A DNA stretch of 64,000 nucleotides. Source: Solirubrobacterales bacterium (lineage in GTDB: Bacteria > Actinomycetota > Thermoleophilia > Solirubrobacterales > Solirubrobacteraceae). The position numbers and the translations under genes are program-made. Shown one piece after another: positions 10,337 to 18,998 of the stretch (positions are counted from its first letter, which is position 1; each line of letters begins with the position of its first letter). The DNA is taken from assembly GCA_003138355.1 (NCBI GenBank), contig PLFX01000042.1:38351-102350 (forward strand), written 5' to 3'. Below the pieces are notes generated by a model. That model was not told where the DNA came from and did not search any database. It was given only the letters and a program-made list of their open reading frames with translations.

Positions 10337-12537
10337 TGGCGCTCCATTGGTGCGCTATCTAGCAGCTTGCGCTCCGAGCCGTCGCGCGCGAAGCGCACGA
10401 CGACGATCCCGCCGGGTTCTACGCCCGTTACGACGCCCTCGCCGAAGGCGGCATGCAGAACGTCGTCGCCGAGCCGGTAGCTCACCGACGGCGCAGCGGC
10501 CGCGCTGCCACCGGCACTTGCCGCCGCCCAACTCGAACCGCTCGAAACAGCGGACGCGCGGCCGGCGAACGCGCCGCCAAAGGCGGGCGCGACGAATTCA
10601 TCGCCCGCGTCGACCAGCTCCACCGGGAGCTCGTCGAGGAAACGGCTGCGAAGCCCGTAGTGCTCGACCCCGAAGAGGGAACGACGCCGCGCGTAGCTGA
10701 ACGTCAGGTCGCGCATCGCGCGCGTTATCCCGACGTAGCAGAGGCGCCGCTCCTCCTCGAGCGAGCCCTCGTCGAGCGATCGCGAGTGGGGGAAGATGCC
10801 CTCCTCGCAGCCGATGATGAAGACGATCGGGTATTCGAGCCCTTTCGCATTGTGCAGCGTCATCAGCGTGACGAGTCCCTGGTCGTCGACGCGCGCGTCG
10901 GCGTCGCTGACCAGCGCGACCTGCTCGAGGAACGCGTCGAGCCCACCCTGCTCCGCGCTCGCATCGAACTCGCGCGCGACGCCGACCAGCTCCTCGAGGT
11001 TCTCGATCCGACCCTGCGCCTCGAACGTGCGCTCGGCCTCGAGCCAGTCGAGGTATCCGCTGCGCCGAAGTGTCGTCTCGAGCAGCTCTGCCACGGGACC
11101 GCCGCCGCTCGCCAGCGCGCGCAACTCGCCCATCACGTCCATGAAGCGCCCGAACGCGGTGACTGCCGCCTTGCCCAAGCCCGGTACCCGTTCCGCCCCA
11201 GCCGCCACCTCCCAGACGGGCTGCCCGAGCGTCGCCGCCTGCGCGAGCACGCGCGAGAGCGACGTCTGCCCGATGCCGCGCCGGGGGCTGTTGGCAATCC
11301 GCGTGAAGCTGACCTGGTCCTGTGGGTTTGCCAGCAGCGTCAGATAGGCCATCGCGTCCTTGATTTCGGCGCGCTCGTAGAACTTCGTGCCACCGATCAC
11401 CTGGTAGGGCACCTCGGCGCGAACGAGCACGTCCTCGAGCACGCGCGACTGCGCATTCGTGCGGTAGAAGACGGCGATCTCCGCGCGCGAGACGCCCTCG
11501 TCGACGAGGCGCTCGATCTCGCCGAGGACATACCGCGCCTCCGCATGCTCGTCGGCGAGTACGCGCACCTTGATCGGATCCCCCTCCCCGACCTCGGTCC
11601 ACAGATCCTTCGGCATCTGATCGCGGTTGTGTGCGATCACGGCATTGGCGGCTGACAGGATCGTCTGCGTCGAGCGGTAGTTCTGCTCGAGACGGACGAT
11701 GTGGGCCTCCTTGAAGTCGCGCTCGAAGTCGAGGATGTTGCGAATGTCGGCGCCGCGGAAGCCGTAGATCGACTGTGCGTCGTCGCCGACGACGGCGATG
11801 TTGCGCCGCTCGCCGGCGAGCAGGCGCAGCAGCATGTACTGCGCGTGGTTGGTGTCCTGGTACTCGTCGACGAGGATGTGCCGGAAGACGCGCTGATAGC
11901 GCTCGCGCACCTCGGGAAAGAGCTCGAGCAGGTTCACCGTCCGCACCAGCAGGTCGTCGAAGTCCATTGCGTTGTTGCGGACTAGCTCGCGCTCATAAAC
12001 CTCATAGGCGTCCGCCACGGTCTGCTCGAAGTAGGAGCCGACCATCGATCGGTATTCGGCCGCGTTGCGCAGCCGGTTCTTCGCATCGGAGATCTGGCTG
12101 TGGACGGCTGCCGGGCTGAAGCGCTTCGGGTCGGCGTCGACCGCGTCCAACGAGTGCTTCACGAGCCGCCGGGCGTCCGCCTGGTCATAGATCGTGAACT
12201 GGCGCGTGTAGCCCAGGCGCGTGGCCTCGGCACGCAGCATCCGCGTGCAAGCGGAATGGAAGGTCATGACCCACATGCCGCGGGCCGAATGCCCGAGCAG
12301 CATCTCCGCACGCGAGCGCATCTCGCTCGCCGCCTTGTTCGTAAAGGTGATCGCGAGAAGCTCGTCGCGACGCGCGCGCTCGGTCTGGATCAGCCAGGCA
12401 ATGCGGTGCGTGAGCACGCGCGTCTTGCCGCTGCCGGCGCCGGCAAGGATCAAGAGCGGCCCGTCCCCCCACGTGACGGCCTCGCGCTGCGCAGGGTTCA
12501 GGCCGTCGAGCAGCCCCTCGATGCGCGGATCGGACAT
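10333..12537 (-). CDS. pcrA: ATP-dependent DNA helicase PcrA/UvrD
   Basis: 734 aa from MSDPRIEGLLDGLNPAQREA; the frame is open to 12684 but those codons lack helicase similarity. Superfamily 1A motifs are present: Q motif, Walker A AGAGSGKT (32-39), VDEYQDTN, DDAQSIYGFRGAD, QNYRS, TLMTLHNAKGLEYPIVF and RRLCYVGITRA. It unwinds DNA 3'-5' in nucleotide excision repair and clears RecA or transcription-replication conflicts. A Ser/Ala/Gly linker (about 665-695) precedes a Tudor-like C-terminal domain (LGDDVLHAAFGEGVVTGVE) that contacts RNA polymerase in PcrA. Confidence 0.95.
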   Translation of the reverse strand: MSDPRIEGLLDGLNPAQREAVTWGDGPLLILAGAGSGKTRVLTHRIAWLIQTERARRDELLAITFTNKAASEMRSRAEMLLGHSARGMWVMTFHSACTRMLRAEATRLGYTRQFTIYDQADARRLVKHSLDAVDADPKRFSPAAVHSQISDAKNRLRNAAEYRSMVGSYFEQTVADAYEVYERELVRNNAMDFDDLLVRTVNLLELFPEVRERYQRVFRHILVDEYQDTNHAQYMLLRLLAGERRNIAVVGDDAQSIYGFRGADIRNILDFERDFKEAHIVRLEQNYRSTQTILSAANAVIAHNRDQMPKDLWTEVGEGDPIKVRVLADEHAEARYVLGEIERLVDEGVSRAEIAVFYRTNAQSRVLEDVLVRAEVPYQVIGGTKFYERAEIKDAMAYLTLLANPQDQVSFTRIANSPRRGIGQTSLSRVLAQAATLGQPVWEVAAGAERVPGLGKAAVTAFGRFMDVMGELRALASGGGPVAELLETTLRRSGYLDWLEAERTFEAQGRIENLEELVGVAREFDASAEQGGLDAFLEQVALVSDADARVDDQGLVTLMTLHNAKGLEYPIVFIIGCEEGIFPHSRSLDEGSLEEERRLCYVGITRAMRDLTFSYARRRSLFGVEHYGLRSRFLDELPVELVDAGDEFVAPAFGGAFAGRASAVSSGSSWAAASAGGSAAAAPSVSYRLGDDVLHAAFGEGVVTGVEPGGIVVVRFARDGSERKLLDSAPMERQ

Positions 12538-12592
12538 GCTCAACTGGGCCACTCTCCCAGCATAGAAGGGCAAGCGGCTAGCCTCACCGGCA

Positions 12593-12744
12593 TGGCCCTG
12601 CACCCGACGCTCGCGACCATGGCGGATATCTACCGGCTCGACCGCACCGGCGGCCCCGCCTCGCCCCGCTCCCGCGCCTACCACGCGCGCGTCGCGTCGA
12701 CGCCCGCCCTAGTCCATTGCCGCCACGCGCATGCGCCTCATTGA
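12593..12744 (+). CDS. Short ORF, possible N-terminal remnant of a longer gene
   Basis: 50 codons (MALHPTLATMADIYRLDRTG then GPASPRSRAYHARV) ending at a TGA that overlaps the next gene by 14 bp. The first about 35 residues look like the orderly start of a real protein rather than a GC-rich shadow, and the end turns into a His/Ala-rich run as expected after a frameshift. It might be the degraded start of a gene once upstream of the queuosine-salvage gene, or that gene's own leader region. No function is claimed. Confidence 0.3.
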
Positions 12745-13603
12745 CGAGGTGCGCGCGAGCGCCGCGGAGATCGCCGAGCGAGCGCGCTCGGTACGCATCG
12801 TCCCGGATGCCGCCCTCGAGCTCGACGCGGCGCCTGTGCCGGCGCTCGATCGCACGCTCCATTACCTCGACGGCGAGGCCGAGGATGTCGCGCGGTACTT
12901 CCTCACGCTCGATGCGATCAACTTCGGGTCGGGCTGGTTTCCGACACTGCGCAAGCGCCCCGGTCACTCCGGCTACGCCACCGTCGCCGCCTCGCTGACA
13001 GACCATTTTCGCGCCGCTGGGCCGTGGACAAACGCGCAGCTGCGTGGGATCGACACGCCGACGATCGCCGGCGTGCTCGATCAGCAGCCCGGGCACGAGC
13101 TGATGTCGCTTTACGCCCAGGCACTTCGCGACCTGGGAGCCTCGCTCGGGAATCGCAGCGCGCTCGACTGGATCGCCGCAGCTGCAGGCTCGGCCGAGCG
13201 CTTGGCCAGCCAAGCCGTCCTCGGCATGCCGCTGTTCCGCGATCGCCCGTTCTACAAGCGCGCGCAACTCCTCCCCACCGACCTGGCGCTCGCCGGCGTG
13301 GCGCAGTTCGACGACCTCGACCGCCTGACGATCTTTGCCGACAACGTCGTTCCCCATGTTCTGCGCTGCGACGGGGTCCTCGAATACGGTGAGGAGCTCG
13401 CATGGCGGATCGACTCCGAGCGCCTCCTCGAGCCGGGGCGCGAGGAGCGGGAGATCCGTGCCTGCGCGCTGGTTGCGTGCGAGAGGCTTGCGGAGCGCCA
13501 CGGCATCGCGCCGCGCGTGCTCGACCACTGGCTGTGGAACCGGGGCCAGTCGCGCGAATACAAGGTGCGTCCGCGGCACCGGTGCCGCTGCGTGTACTAC
13601 TGA
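12731..13603 (+). CDS. Queuosine salvage protein (Qng1/DUF2419 family)
   Basis: 290 aa. The whole length resembles the queuosine 5'-monophosphate N-glycosylase family, which frees queuine base from recycled tRNA nucleotide. Diagnostic blocks are FLTLDAINFGSGWFPTL (57-73), FYKRAQLLPTDLA (174-186) and LTIFADNVVPHVLRCDGVL (199-217), then YGEELAWRIDSE. The family is best known in eukaryotes and sporadic in bacteria. The last about 15 residues (arginine/cysteine-rich, ending VYY) look unrelated and may be a local change. No queuosine synthesis or tgt gene is in the window. Confidence 0.82.
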   Translation: MRLIDEVRASAAEIAERARSVRIVPDAALELDAAPVPALDRTLHYLDGEAEDVARYFLTLDAINFGSGWFPTLRKRPGHSGYATVAASLTDHFRAAGPWTNAQLRGIDTPTIAGVLDQQPGHELMSLYAQALRDLGASLGNRSALDWIAAAAGSAERLASQAVLGMPLFRDRPFYKRAQLLPTDLALAGVAQFDDLDRLTIFADNVVPHVLRCDGVLEYGEELAWRIDSERLLEPGREEREIRACALVACERLAERHGIAPRVLDHWLWNRGQSREYKVRPRHRCRCVYY

Positions 13604-13663
13604 TATTTGAGGTTCACGGAGTGTCGCGCTAGGCCCGCTTGCGCTTGCGTGAACTCAAATATC
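13602..13663. repeat. AT-rich inverted repeat after the queuosine salvage gene
   Basis: Left arm GATATTTGAGGTTCACG (13602-13618) and right arm CGTGAACTCAAATATC (13648-13663) pair over 16 bp with a single bulged G; the loop is 29 nt. The arms are far more AT-rich than the surroundings. It begins at the stop codon of the gene at 12731-13603 and could act as its transcription terminator, although no T-tract follows. An insertion scar is the alternative. Confidence 0.6.
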
Positions 13664-13738
13664 TTGCTGGCGTTTGCTTGCGGTGCGGCGCCGGAGGGTG
13701 AGTGCTCGCTGGGTTCCTGGCGTCACCTGTGACGCGAT

Positions 13739-14488
13739 CTAGCCGCCGGCGGGGTTGCGGCCTTGGACGGGACGGAGCGGATGGACCGTGGCGGCCTCGC
13801 GCTTGTCGTCGACGGGCCGACCGGTGAGCTCGCTGAGCTGGCGCTCGAGCTCAGCGACGCGCGCTGAGAGCGCGCGCATCGCGTCGGCGACCGGATCGGG
13901 AAGATGAATCCAGTCGGCGTCAGGACCCTCGACGCGCCGCCCATCGACGCGCACGGGATGACCCGGGACGCCGACCACCGTTGCGTTCGCCGGCACGTCC
14001 GCGACGACGACGCTGTTCGCACCGATCTTCGCGCCGTGGCCGATCGTTATCGGACCGAGCAGCTTCGCTCCCGAGCCAATCGTGACGTAGCCTTCGATCG
14101 TCGGGTGGCGCTTGCCGATCTGGAAGCCGGTACCGCCGAGCGTGACGCCCTGGTAGAGGGTTACGTCGTCGCCGATCTCAGCGGTTTCGCCGATGACGAC
14201 GCCCGTTCCGTGATCGATGAACAGACGCTCGCCGATCTGCGCTGCCGGATGGATCTCGATGCCGGTCACCGTTCGCGCCCCGTATGCGATCGCCCGGGGT
14301 AGAACCGGCACTCCGGCCTCGTGCAACACGTGCGCTACGCGGTGCGCAAGCAGCGCCTGGATCCCAGGCCAGGTAGCGAGCATCTCGACGGCGCCGACCC
14401 CGCGCGCCGCGGGATCGCGCTCGCGCGCGGCTTTGATGTCGCGGCGGATCTCCCGCACGACGCGGGTGAGCAGGTTGCTAGCCGGCAT
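13739..14488 (-). CDS. cysE: Serine O-acetyltransferase
   Basis: 249 aa from MPASNLLTRVV (14488); an upstream ATG at 14524 adds 12 non-conserved residues. The helical N-terminal part is followed by the left-handed beta-helix hexapeptide repeats, with the active-site segment FIDHGTGVVIGETA and GVTLGGTGFQIGKRHPTIEG. It makes O-acetylserine from serine and acetyl-CoA for cysteine synthesis. The C-terminal about 60 residues (an acidic then coiled-coil stretch ALSARVAELERQL) are longer than usual. CysK, its partner, lies 2 kb upstream on the same strand. Confidence 0.93.
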   Translation of the reverse strand: MPASNLLTRVVREIRRDIKAARERDPAARGVGAVEMLATWPGIQALLAHRVAHVLHEAGVPVLPRAIAYGARTVTGIEIHPAAQIGERLFIDHGTGVVIGETAEIGDDVTLYQGVTLGGTGFQIGKRHPTIEGYVTIGSGAKLLGPITIGHGAKIGANSVVVADVPANATVVGVPGHPVRVDGRRVEGPDADWIHLPDPVADAMRALSARVAELERQLSELTGRPVDDKREAATVHPLRPVQGRNPAGG

Positions 14489-14571
14489 TGGCCAAAGCGT
14501 AGCGGCCGGCCCAGCCGTGCCCATGACGGCCCAGCGCCGGTGGGGAAATGCCGGATTTGCTGGGGTCAGGC

Positions 14572-14626
14572 GTGCCAGGGATGCCCGGAAGGCTCACTGC
14601 GTGCATACCCCGGTGCATACCTCGAG
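14572..14626 (+). repeat. Copy A of a 55-bp dispersed repeat
   Basis: Begins GTGCCAGGGATGCC and ends with GTGCATACCCCGGTGCATAC (14601-14620) then CTCGAG. It matches 63658-63712 in the same orientation at 48 of 55 positions, the last 28 bp being identical. The core contains two direct GTGCATAC units spaced 12 bp apart. The last codons of the MFS gene that ends at 14594 lie inside it. See also the shorter matches at 52451 and 55422. Confidence 0.85.
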
Positions 14627-15877
14627 GGCGTGAGGCTCGGTTAGGGGCGCGCGTTCGAGCATCCTCGTCTCGCGCGGGATGAGTGCCGCGAGTGTTGCCA
14701 CCAGTGCGAGTGCGGCGCCGCCGATCAGGACCGGCGCGGCACCTAGCCAGTGGCCGAGCGGTCCGGCGACCGCGTACCCCGCGGGCAGTAGGCCTGCCGA
14801 CACTACCCAGTCGTAGGAGCTGACGCGCGAAAGCCGGTCCGGCGGCACTCGCTCGGCGAGCGCAGTCGACCACCAGGTGTCGAACAGGGCGAGGCCCAGG
14901 CCGCCTAGGACTGCGGCGGGCAGGACGGCCCAAAGTGTGACTCCGGCGCCAAAGAGGATCAGCGACGGCGGCCACAACAGGATCAGCAGAACCGCCGTGC
15001 GCATTGGGTGTCGGGGGCGCCAGCCGATCCCGATCAGCGAGCCAGCGATGGTCCCGATCCCGATCATCGCCACGCGTATGCCGAACACGGCTGTGTGTCC
15101 GTATTGCTCGCGCGCGACGAGCGGTCCAAGCACGAACAGCGGCGCGATGGCGGCGAGATCGACGACAGCAAACGCGACCAGCGTCACCCAAATCCAGGCT
15201 CGCGATCGCACCTCGAGGTAGCCCGCGCGGAGCTCAGACCGAACGCTGCGCCGGCTCGGCCCGACCGGCAACCCTGCAGCGCCGCGCCGCCGTGGACGGA
15301 CTCGGCTGAGGCAGGCCGCGCTGACAAGAAAAGTGCCCGCATCGATCGCAAACGCCCAGCCCGCGCCGGCGGTCAAGATGAGCGCTGTGGCAAGCGCCGG
15401 TCCAGCGAACGTCGCGACGTTACGCGACACGCCCATCAGCGCGTTCGCCTGCTGAATATCGGCTTCCGGCACGGTCTGCGGCACCAGGCCAGAGACAGCG
15501 GGCCGGAAAAACGCCTCCGCCGTGCCGAAGAGCGCCATGATCACGACGATCTGCCAGATCTCGACCTGGCTCGTGAAGATCAACGTCGCGAGCAGCGCGT
15601 GGAGCGCCGCACAGATCAGGTCGGTCACGATCACCACGACATGACGTGGCAGGCGATCCGCCCACACGCCGCCGAGGAGCAGGAACGCGATCAGCGGCGT
15701 AGCTCCTGCAGCCAGGACGAGGCCAAGGTCAGTCGGATTGCCGGTGCGGTCGGTAATGAAGAGCGCAAGCGCGACGAAGACCAGCGAATCGCCGACCGCG
15801 CTCGTCGACTGGCCCGCCCACAGCCATCGGTAGTCGCTGTGGCGCAGCACGCGCGCCGCCTCCCTGAAAGTCCTCAC
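14594..15877 (-). CDS. MFS transporter, 12-TMS (EntS/MFS_3-like)
   Basis: 427 aa with about 12 hydrophobic helices. It begins MRTFREAARVLRHSDYRWLW, and WADRLPRHVVVIVTDL near residue 75 is the motif A equivalent; AFFRPAVSGLVPQTVPEADI near 125 is characteristic of the EntS/MFS_3 group. It probably exports a small molecule; the substrate is unknown. Its final 10 codons (LEVCTGVCTQ) are read from the 55-bp dispersed repeat, so the original C-terminus was probably altered when that sequence arrived. Confidence 0.85.
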   Translation of the reverse strand: MRTFREAARVLRHSDYRWLWAGQSTSAVGDSLVFVALALFITDRTGNPTDLGLVLAAGATPLIAFLLLGGVWADRLPRHVVVIVTDLICAALHALLATLIFTSQVEIWQIVVIMALFGTAEAFFRPAVSGLVPQTVPEADIQQANALMGVSRNVATFAGPALATALILTAGAGWAFAIDAGTFLVSAACLSRVRPRRRGAAGLPVGPSRRSVRSELRAGYLEVRSRAWIWVTLVAFAVVDLAAIAPLFVLGPLVAREQYGHTAVFGIRVAMIGIGTIAGSLIGIGWRPRHPMRTAVLLILLWPPSLILFGAGVTLWAVLPAAVLGGLGLALFDTWWSTALAERVPPDRLSRVSSYDWVVSAGLLPAGYAVAGPLGHWLGAAPVLIGGAALALVATLAALIPRETRMLERAPLTEPHALEVCTGVCTQ

Positions 15878-15943
15878 CGACCGAGCTTATTCAGCCGCCC
15901 GCACACTGCTCCCATTTCGTGCGTTGGGGCGCGTGACGCCGTC

Positions 15944-16414
15944 CTATTCGGGCGCTCGCTTTCCATGTGAGCGGTCACGAAAGGCGTGGCTCGCGTCGCG
16001 CGGCGAGTTGGTTAGCTTGGGATTGGAGAGGCTTGTCAGGAGGCCATCACGTACGGCCGCACGATCGGAGATCGCCGGTGGCGCCCGGCGTTCGGGCGTC
16101 GGTTCGGTGTCGCGGTGTCCGAGACGCAGCGATCGAACGCCCATGACGACGAGGACTAGTGCGCCCACCAGCTTGACTGCTGTAAACGCCGCCGTCGACG
16201 CGGCGACGACGGTCGCGATCCCAACCGCCGCGAAGCAGCCCCAGGCGAGCACCCCGATCGAATTGCCAGCGGTGGTGAGGAACGCGTGACGGCGCCCGCC
16301 GCGCGCGGCATTGCGGATCACAAGTGCGGTCGCGACACCGGGGGTGATCGTCAGCAGCACCGCGACCGGTGCGAATGTCAGCAGCGCACTTAGCATCGAC
16401 AGATCTTCGAGCAT
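15944..16414 (-). pseudogene. Truncated LysE/RhtB family exporter
   Basis: 156 aa against about 205-210 for intact LysE exporters. The N-terminal part is normal (LLTFAPVAVLLTITPGVATA near residue 10, NSIGVLAWGC near 51, VKLVGALVLVVMGVRSLR near 80), and it reaches the conserved GLLTSLSNPKL at about 126-136. There the sequence switches to a polar, charged tail (TNSPRDASHAFRDRSHGK) in place of the last three helices. The 3' third is thus deleted or frameshifted. LysE relatives include the O-acetylserine/cysteine exporter EamB, which would suit the cysteine neighbourhood, but this is inference. Confidence 0.75.
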
Positions 16415-16492
16415 TCTGACGCGCCCCCGGCTTCGTCGGCACTAGTGAAAGCTCGTGCTAAGTTCGAAACCAGCCGTGCCGGCGCCGGCTCG

Positions 16493-17428
16493 CTACGCGG
16501 CGAAGAACGGCAGCGAGATGTAGCGCTCGCCCGAGTCCGGCAGGATCACGACGATCCGCGAACCGGCCGCCTCGGACCGTGCGCCGAGCTCCAGCGCGGC
16601 GGCGAGCGCAGCGCCGCTCGAGATCCCGGCGATGATCCCCTCGCGCTGTGCTGCGAGGCGCGCAACCTGCATCGCTCGATCATCGCCGACCGCGATCACC
16701 TCGTCGATCAGCTCGCGATTCAGCACCGCCGGAACGAAGCCGGCGCCAATCCCCTGGATGTGGTGCGGACCGGCCTTGCCGCCACTCAGCACCGCCGAGG
16801 CGGCCGGCTCCACCGCCACGATCTTGCAGCCGGAGTTGCGCGAGCGCAGCACCTCGCCGACACCGGTGATCGTGCCGCCGGTACCGACGCCGGCGACAAG
16901 CGCGTCGACGCGCCCGTCGAGCGCCTCGAGGATCTCGGGGCCCGTCGTCTCGCGATGGATCTGCGGATTGGCCGGGTTCGAGAACTGGTCGGGCAAATAG
17001 ACGTCATCCGATCGCGCCAGCTCGCGCGCAGCATCGACAGCCTCGCTCATGCCACCCAAGGATTCGACGATCTCGACGCGCGCGCCGTATTGGCGCAACA
17101 GCGAAGTTCGTTCGCGACTCATCCCTTGCGGCAGTGTCACGATGAGCTCGTACCCCTTCGCCGCGCAGACGAGCGCTAGCGCGATCCCGGTGTTGCCGCT
17201 CGTCGCTTCGACGATCGTCGTACGCCCAGGCTCGATCAGCCCGTCACGCTCCGCCGCCTCGATCATCGCGAGCCCGATCCGGTCCTTCACGCTGCCACCC
17301 GGGTTCGCCGCCTCGAGCTTTCCGTAGAGCTCGACGTTCGGGGCGAGGCTCCCCGCGCCGATCCGAGCGAGTCTCACCAGGCGCGTATCGCCGATGCACC
17401 CCGTAATGTCGATCGGGATTCGCCCCAC
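16493..17428 (-). CDS. cysK: Cysteine synthase A (O-acetylserine sulfhydrylase)
   Basis: 311 aa. PLP-dependent fold-II enzyme with the Schiff-base lysine K48 in NPGGSVKDR, the substrate loop TSGNTGIALA (about 75-84), the phosphate-binding GTGGTITGVG (about 179-188) and the C-terminal PDSGERYIS. It makes cysteine from O-acetylserine and sulfide. It lies downstream of the LCP gene by 25 bp on the same strand, with cysE further along and a CymR-like Rrf2 regulator upstream. Confidence 0.96.
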   Translation of the reverse strand: MGRIPIDITGCIGDTRLVRLARIGAGSLAPNVELYGKLEAANPGGSVKDRIGLAMIEAAERDGLIEPGRTTIVEATSGNTGIALALVCAAKGYELIVTLPQGMSRERTSLLRQYGARVEIVESLGGMSEAVDAARELARSDDVYLPDQFSNPANPQIHRETTGPEILEALDGRVDALVAGVGTGGTITGVGEVLRSRNSGCKIVAVEPAASAVLSGGKAGPHHIQGIGAGFVPAVLNRELIDEVIAVGDDRAMQVARLAAQREGIIAGISSGAALAAALELGARSEAAGSRIVVILPDSGERYISLPFFAA

Positions 17429-17453
17429 CCTCGCAAATCTAGCGGGGTCGGAC

Positions 17454-18971
17454 TCAGCTGACCGGCGTCGCCGACTCCGCGATCTGCAGCATTGCCGGGT
17501 TTGAGATGTTGTCGAAGAGCGTATTGCTCACCCAGTAGAGGTCCTTGCCCTGGATCCAGCCGATGTCCTGCCAGTGACCGCCGTTGGTCACGAACATGTA
17601 GGTGCGCCCGCCGATCACGTCGGTCTTGGCGTTCTCGAATAGCGGCGGGTGCGTCCAGTCCATCCCGTCGATTCCGTAGTAGGCGCCGAGCTCGCTGCCG
17701 TCCTGCCAGGTGATTCGATAGGCGTGGTATTTCAGTCCGCCGTAGGTCGCGACCCACGGGACCTTGTAGGAGAAGTGGTAGAAGGCATCCGCGGCAGGGA
17801 AGAACCCGGCAGGCGAGGTCACTCGCGGCATCTCGACTGGGAACGGCACGCTGACCTGCATCACTCGCGCGTCATCGAGCGCATAGGTGGGCACCGGGAC
17901 GAGCCCGAGCGCGGCGGCGGCGCTGACTCCGGCGTGGCGGTGATGGTGGTGGTGACTACCCTTGGCCGGCGCGGCGCTCTTCGGCGGGAGATAGACCTCG
18001 TTGCGCCCGTAAAGGAAGTCCTGCGTGAGGGCCTGGAGCTGTGACTGTGAGGGTACGACCTGGTTGGCGCCGCTCGCGCTGACGACCGAGCCGTCGTTGG
18101 GGAACTGCAGCTGGCGCACCGGCTTCGCGACGGAGGCCTCCGCGATCTCGACGAGCCGCAGGACCGCGTTGGTCCCGTGAATGTTGGTCTCGATGCCCCC
18201 GTTCGAGCTCACCCTGGTCAGCAAGGCCTGGAGCTCGCTCGGGTTCGTCAGCAGGCTCGTGCGAATACCGAGCTGCTGCTTGGCCTCACGGATGTAGTCC
18301 TGCTCGCGAGCATCGCGCGCGTAGGTCGAATCGTCGTGGCGGTAGCGAACGTAGCTGAGCGCCTGGTATTGGCACAGCGGCCTGTACCCGGGCGGGATGT
18401 AGATCTGCGAGTAGCCGTTGTTGCCGGGGTTCGAGTACAGGTGGTCGACGTCGATGTACACGCAACCAAGACCATCAGTCAGGAACGCAAACGCCTGGAA
18501 GTCGATCACGATCAGGTCGTTGATCTTGATCCCGAGCAGGTGCTCGACGACCTGCACCGTCTTGGTCGGGCCGCCGTAGGTGATGGCGGAATTGATCTTG
18601 ACGTTCGGGTAGAAGCCGCCGTGGGCGTAGTAGCTGACCTGCAGGTCGCGCGGGATCGACATCAGGGTCGTCTGGCCGCTCTGCGGGTCGAGGTGCGCGA
18701 GCAGAATCGTGTCGGAGTGCCGGGGATCGAGGCGATCGACGGCGATGTGCGAAAGCGCCCGCGTGTCGCTGCCGAGGATCAGGATCGTCACGGGCTGCCC
18801 GGCGTACGTCGGTGCCAGGAAGGCCGGCTTGATCAGCACGCCGTGGCCGATCGCGTCCGAGATGATCCCGACGTCCTCGAAGAAGGTGGTCGCCGACGCT
18901 GCGGTGGCGAGCAGCACGATCAGGATGCTCCCCCCGAGGAGCCTCAGCAACGTGCGCTTCACGACCCCCAT
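17454..18971 (-). CDS. LytR-CpsA-Psr (LCP) family glycopolymer ligase
   Basis: 505 aa with one N-terminal transmembrane helix (about 7-28) and an extracellular LCP domain. Conserved positions: ILILGSDTRA (about 62-71), SDTILLAHLDP, TLMSIPRDLQV (about 104), NSAITYGG, and YVRYRHDDSTYARDAREQDYIRE (shown from about 217) with the arginines that hold the lipid pyrophosphate. LCP enzymes attach teichoic acid- or arabinogalactan-like polymers to peptidoglycan. A Lys/His-rich linker (KGSHHHHHRH near 338) leads to an about 150-residue C-terminal extension without recognised domain. Confidence 0.9.
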   Translation of the reverse strand: MGVVKRTLLRLLGGSILIVLLATAASATTFFEDVGIISDAIGHGVLIKPAFLAPTYAGQPVTILILGSDTRALSHIAVDRLDPRHSDTILLAHLDPQSGQTTLMSIPRDLQVSYYAHGGFYPNVKINSAITYGGPTKTVQVVEHLLGIKINDLIVIDFQAFAFLTDGLGCVYIDVDHLYSNPGNNGYSQIYIPPGYRPLCQYQALSYVRYRHDDSTYARDAREQDYIREAKQQLGIRTSLLTNPSELQALLTRVSSNGGIETNIHGTNAVLRLVEIAEASVAKPVRQLQFPNDGSVVSASGANQVVPSQSQLQALTQDFLYGRNEVYLPPKSAAPAKGSHHHHHRHAGVSAAAALGLVPVPTYALDDARVMQVSVPFPVEMPRVTSPAGFFPAADAFYHFSYKVPWVATYGGLKYHAYRITWQDGSELGAYYGIDGMDWTHPPLFENAKTDVIGGRTYMFVTNGGHWQDIGWIQGKDLYWVSNTLFDNISNPAMLQIAESATPVS

Positions 18972-18998
18972 TTCAGCATCCCGACCGGGCGCCCGCTT

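Noticed and set aside
17936-17965. Run of histidines in the LCP protein, resembling a purification tag
   Set aside because: It is internal, flanked by native linker sequence and mixed with Arg and Lys; a natural metal-binding or flexible stretch.
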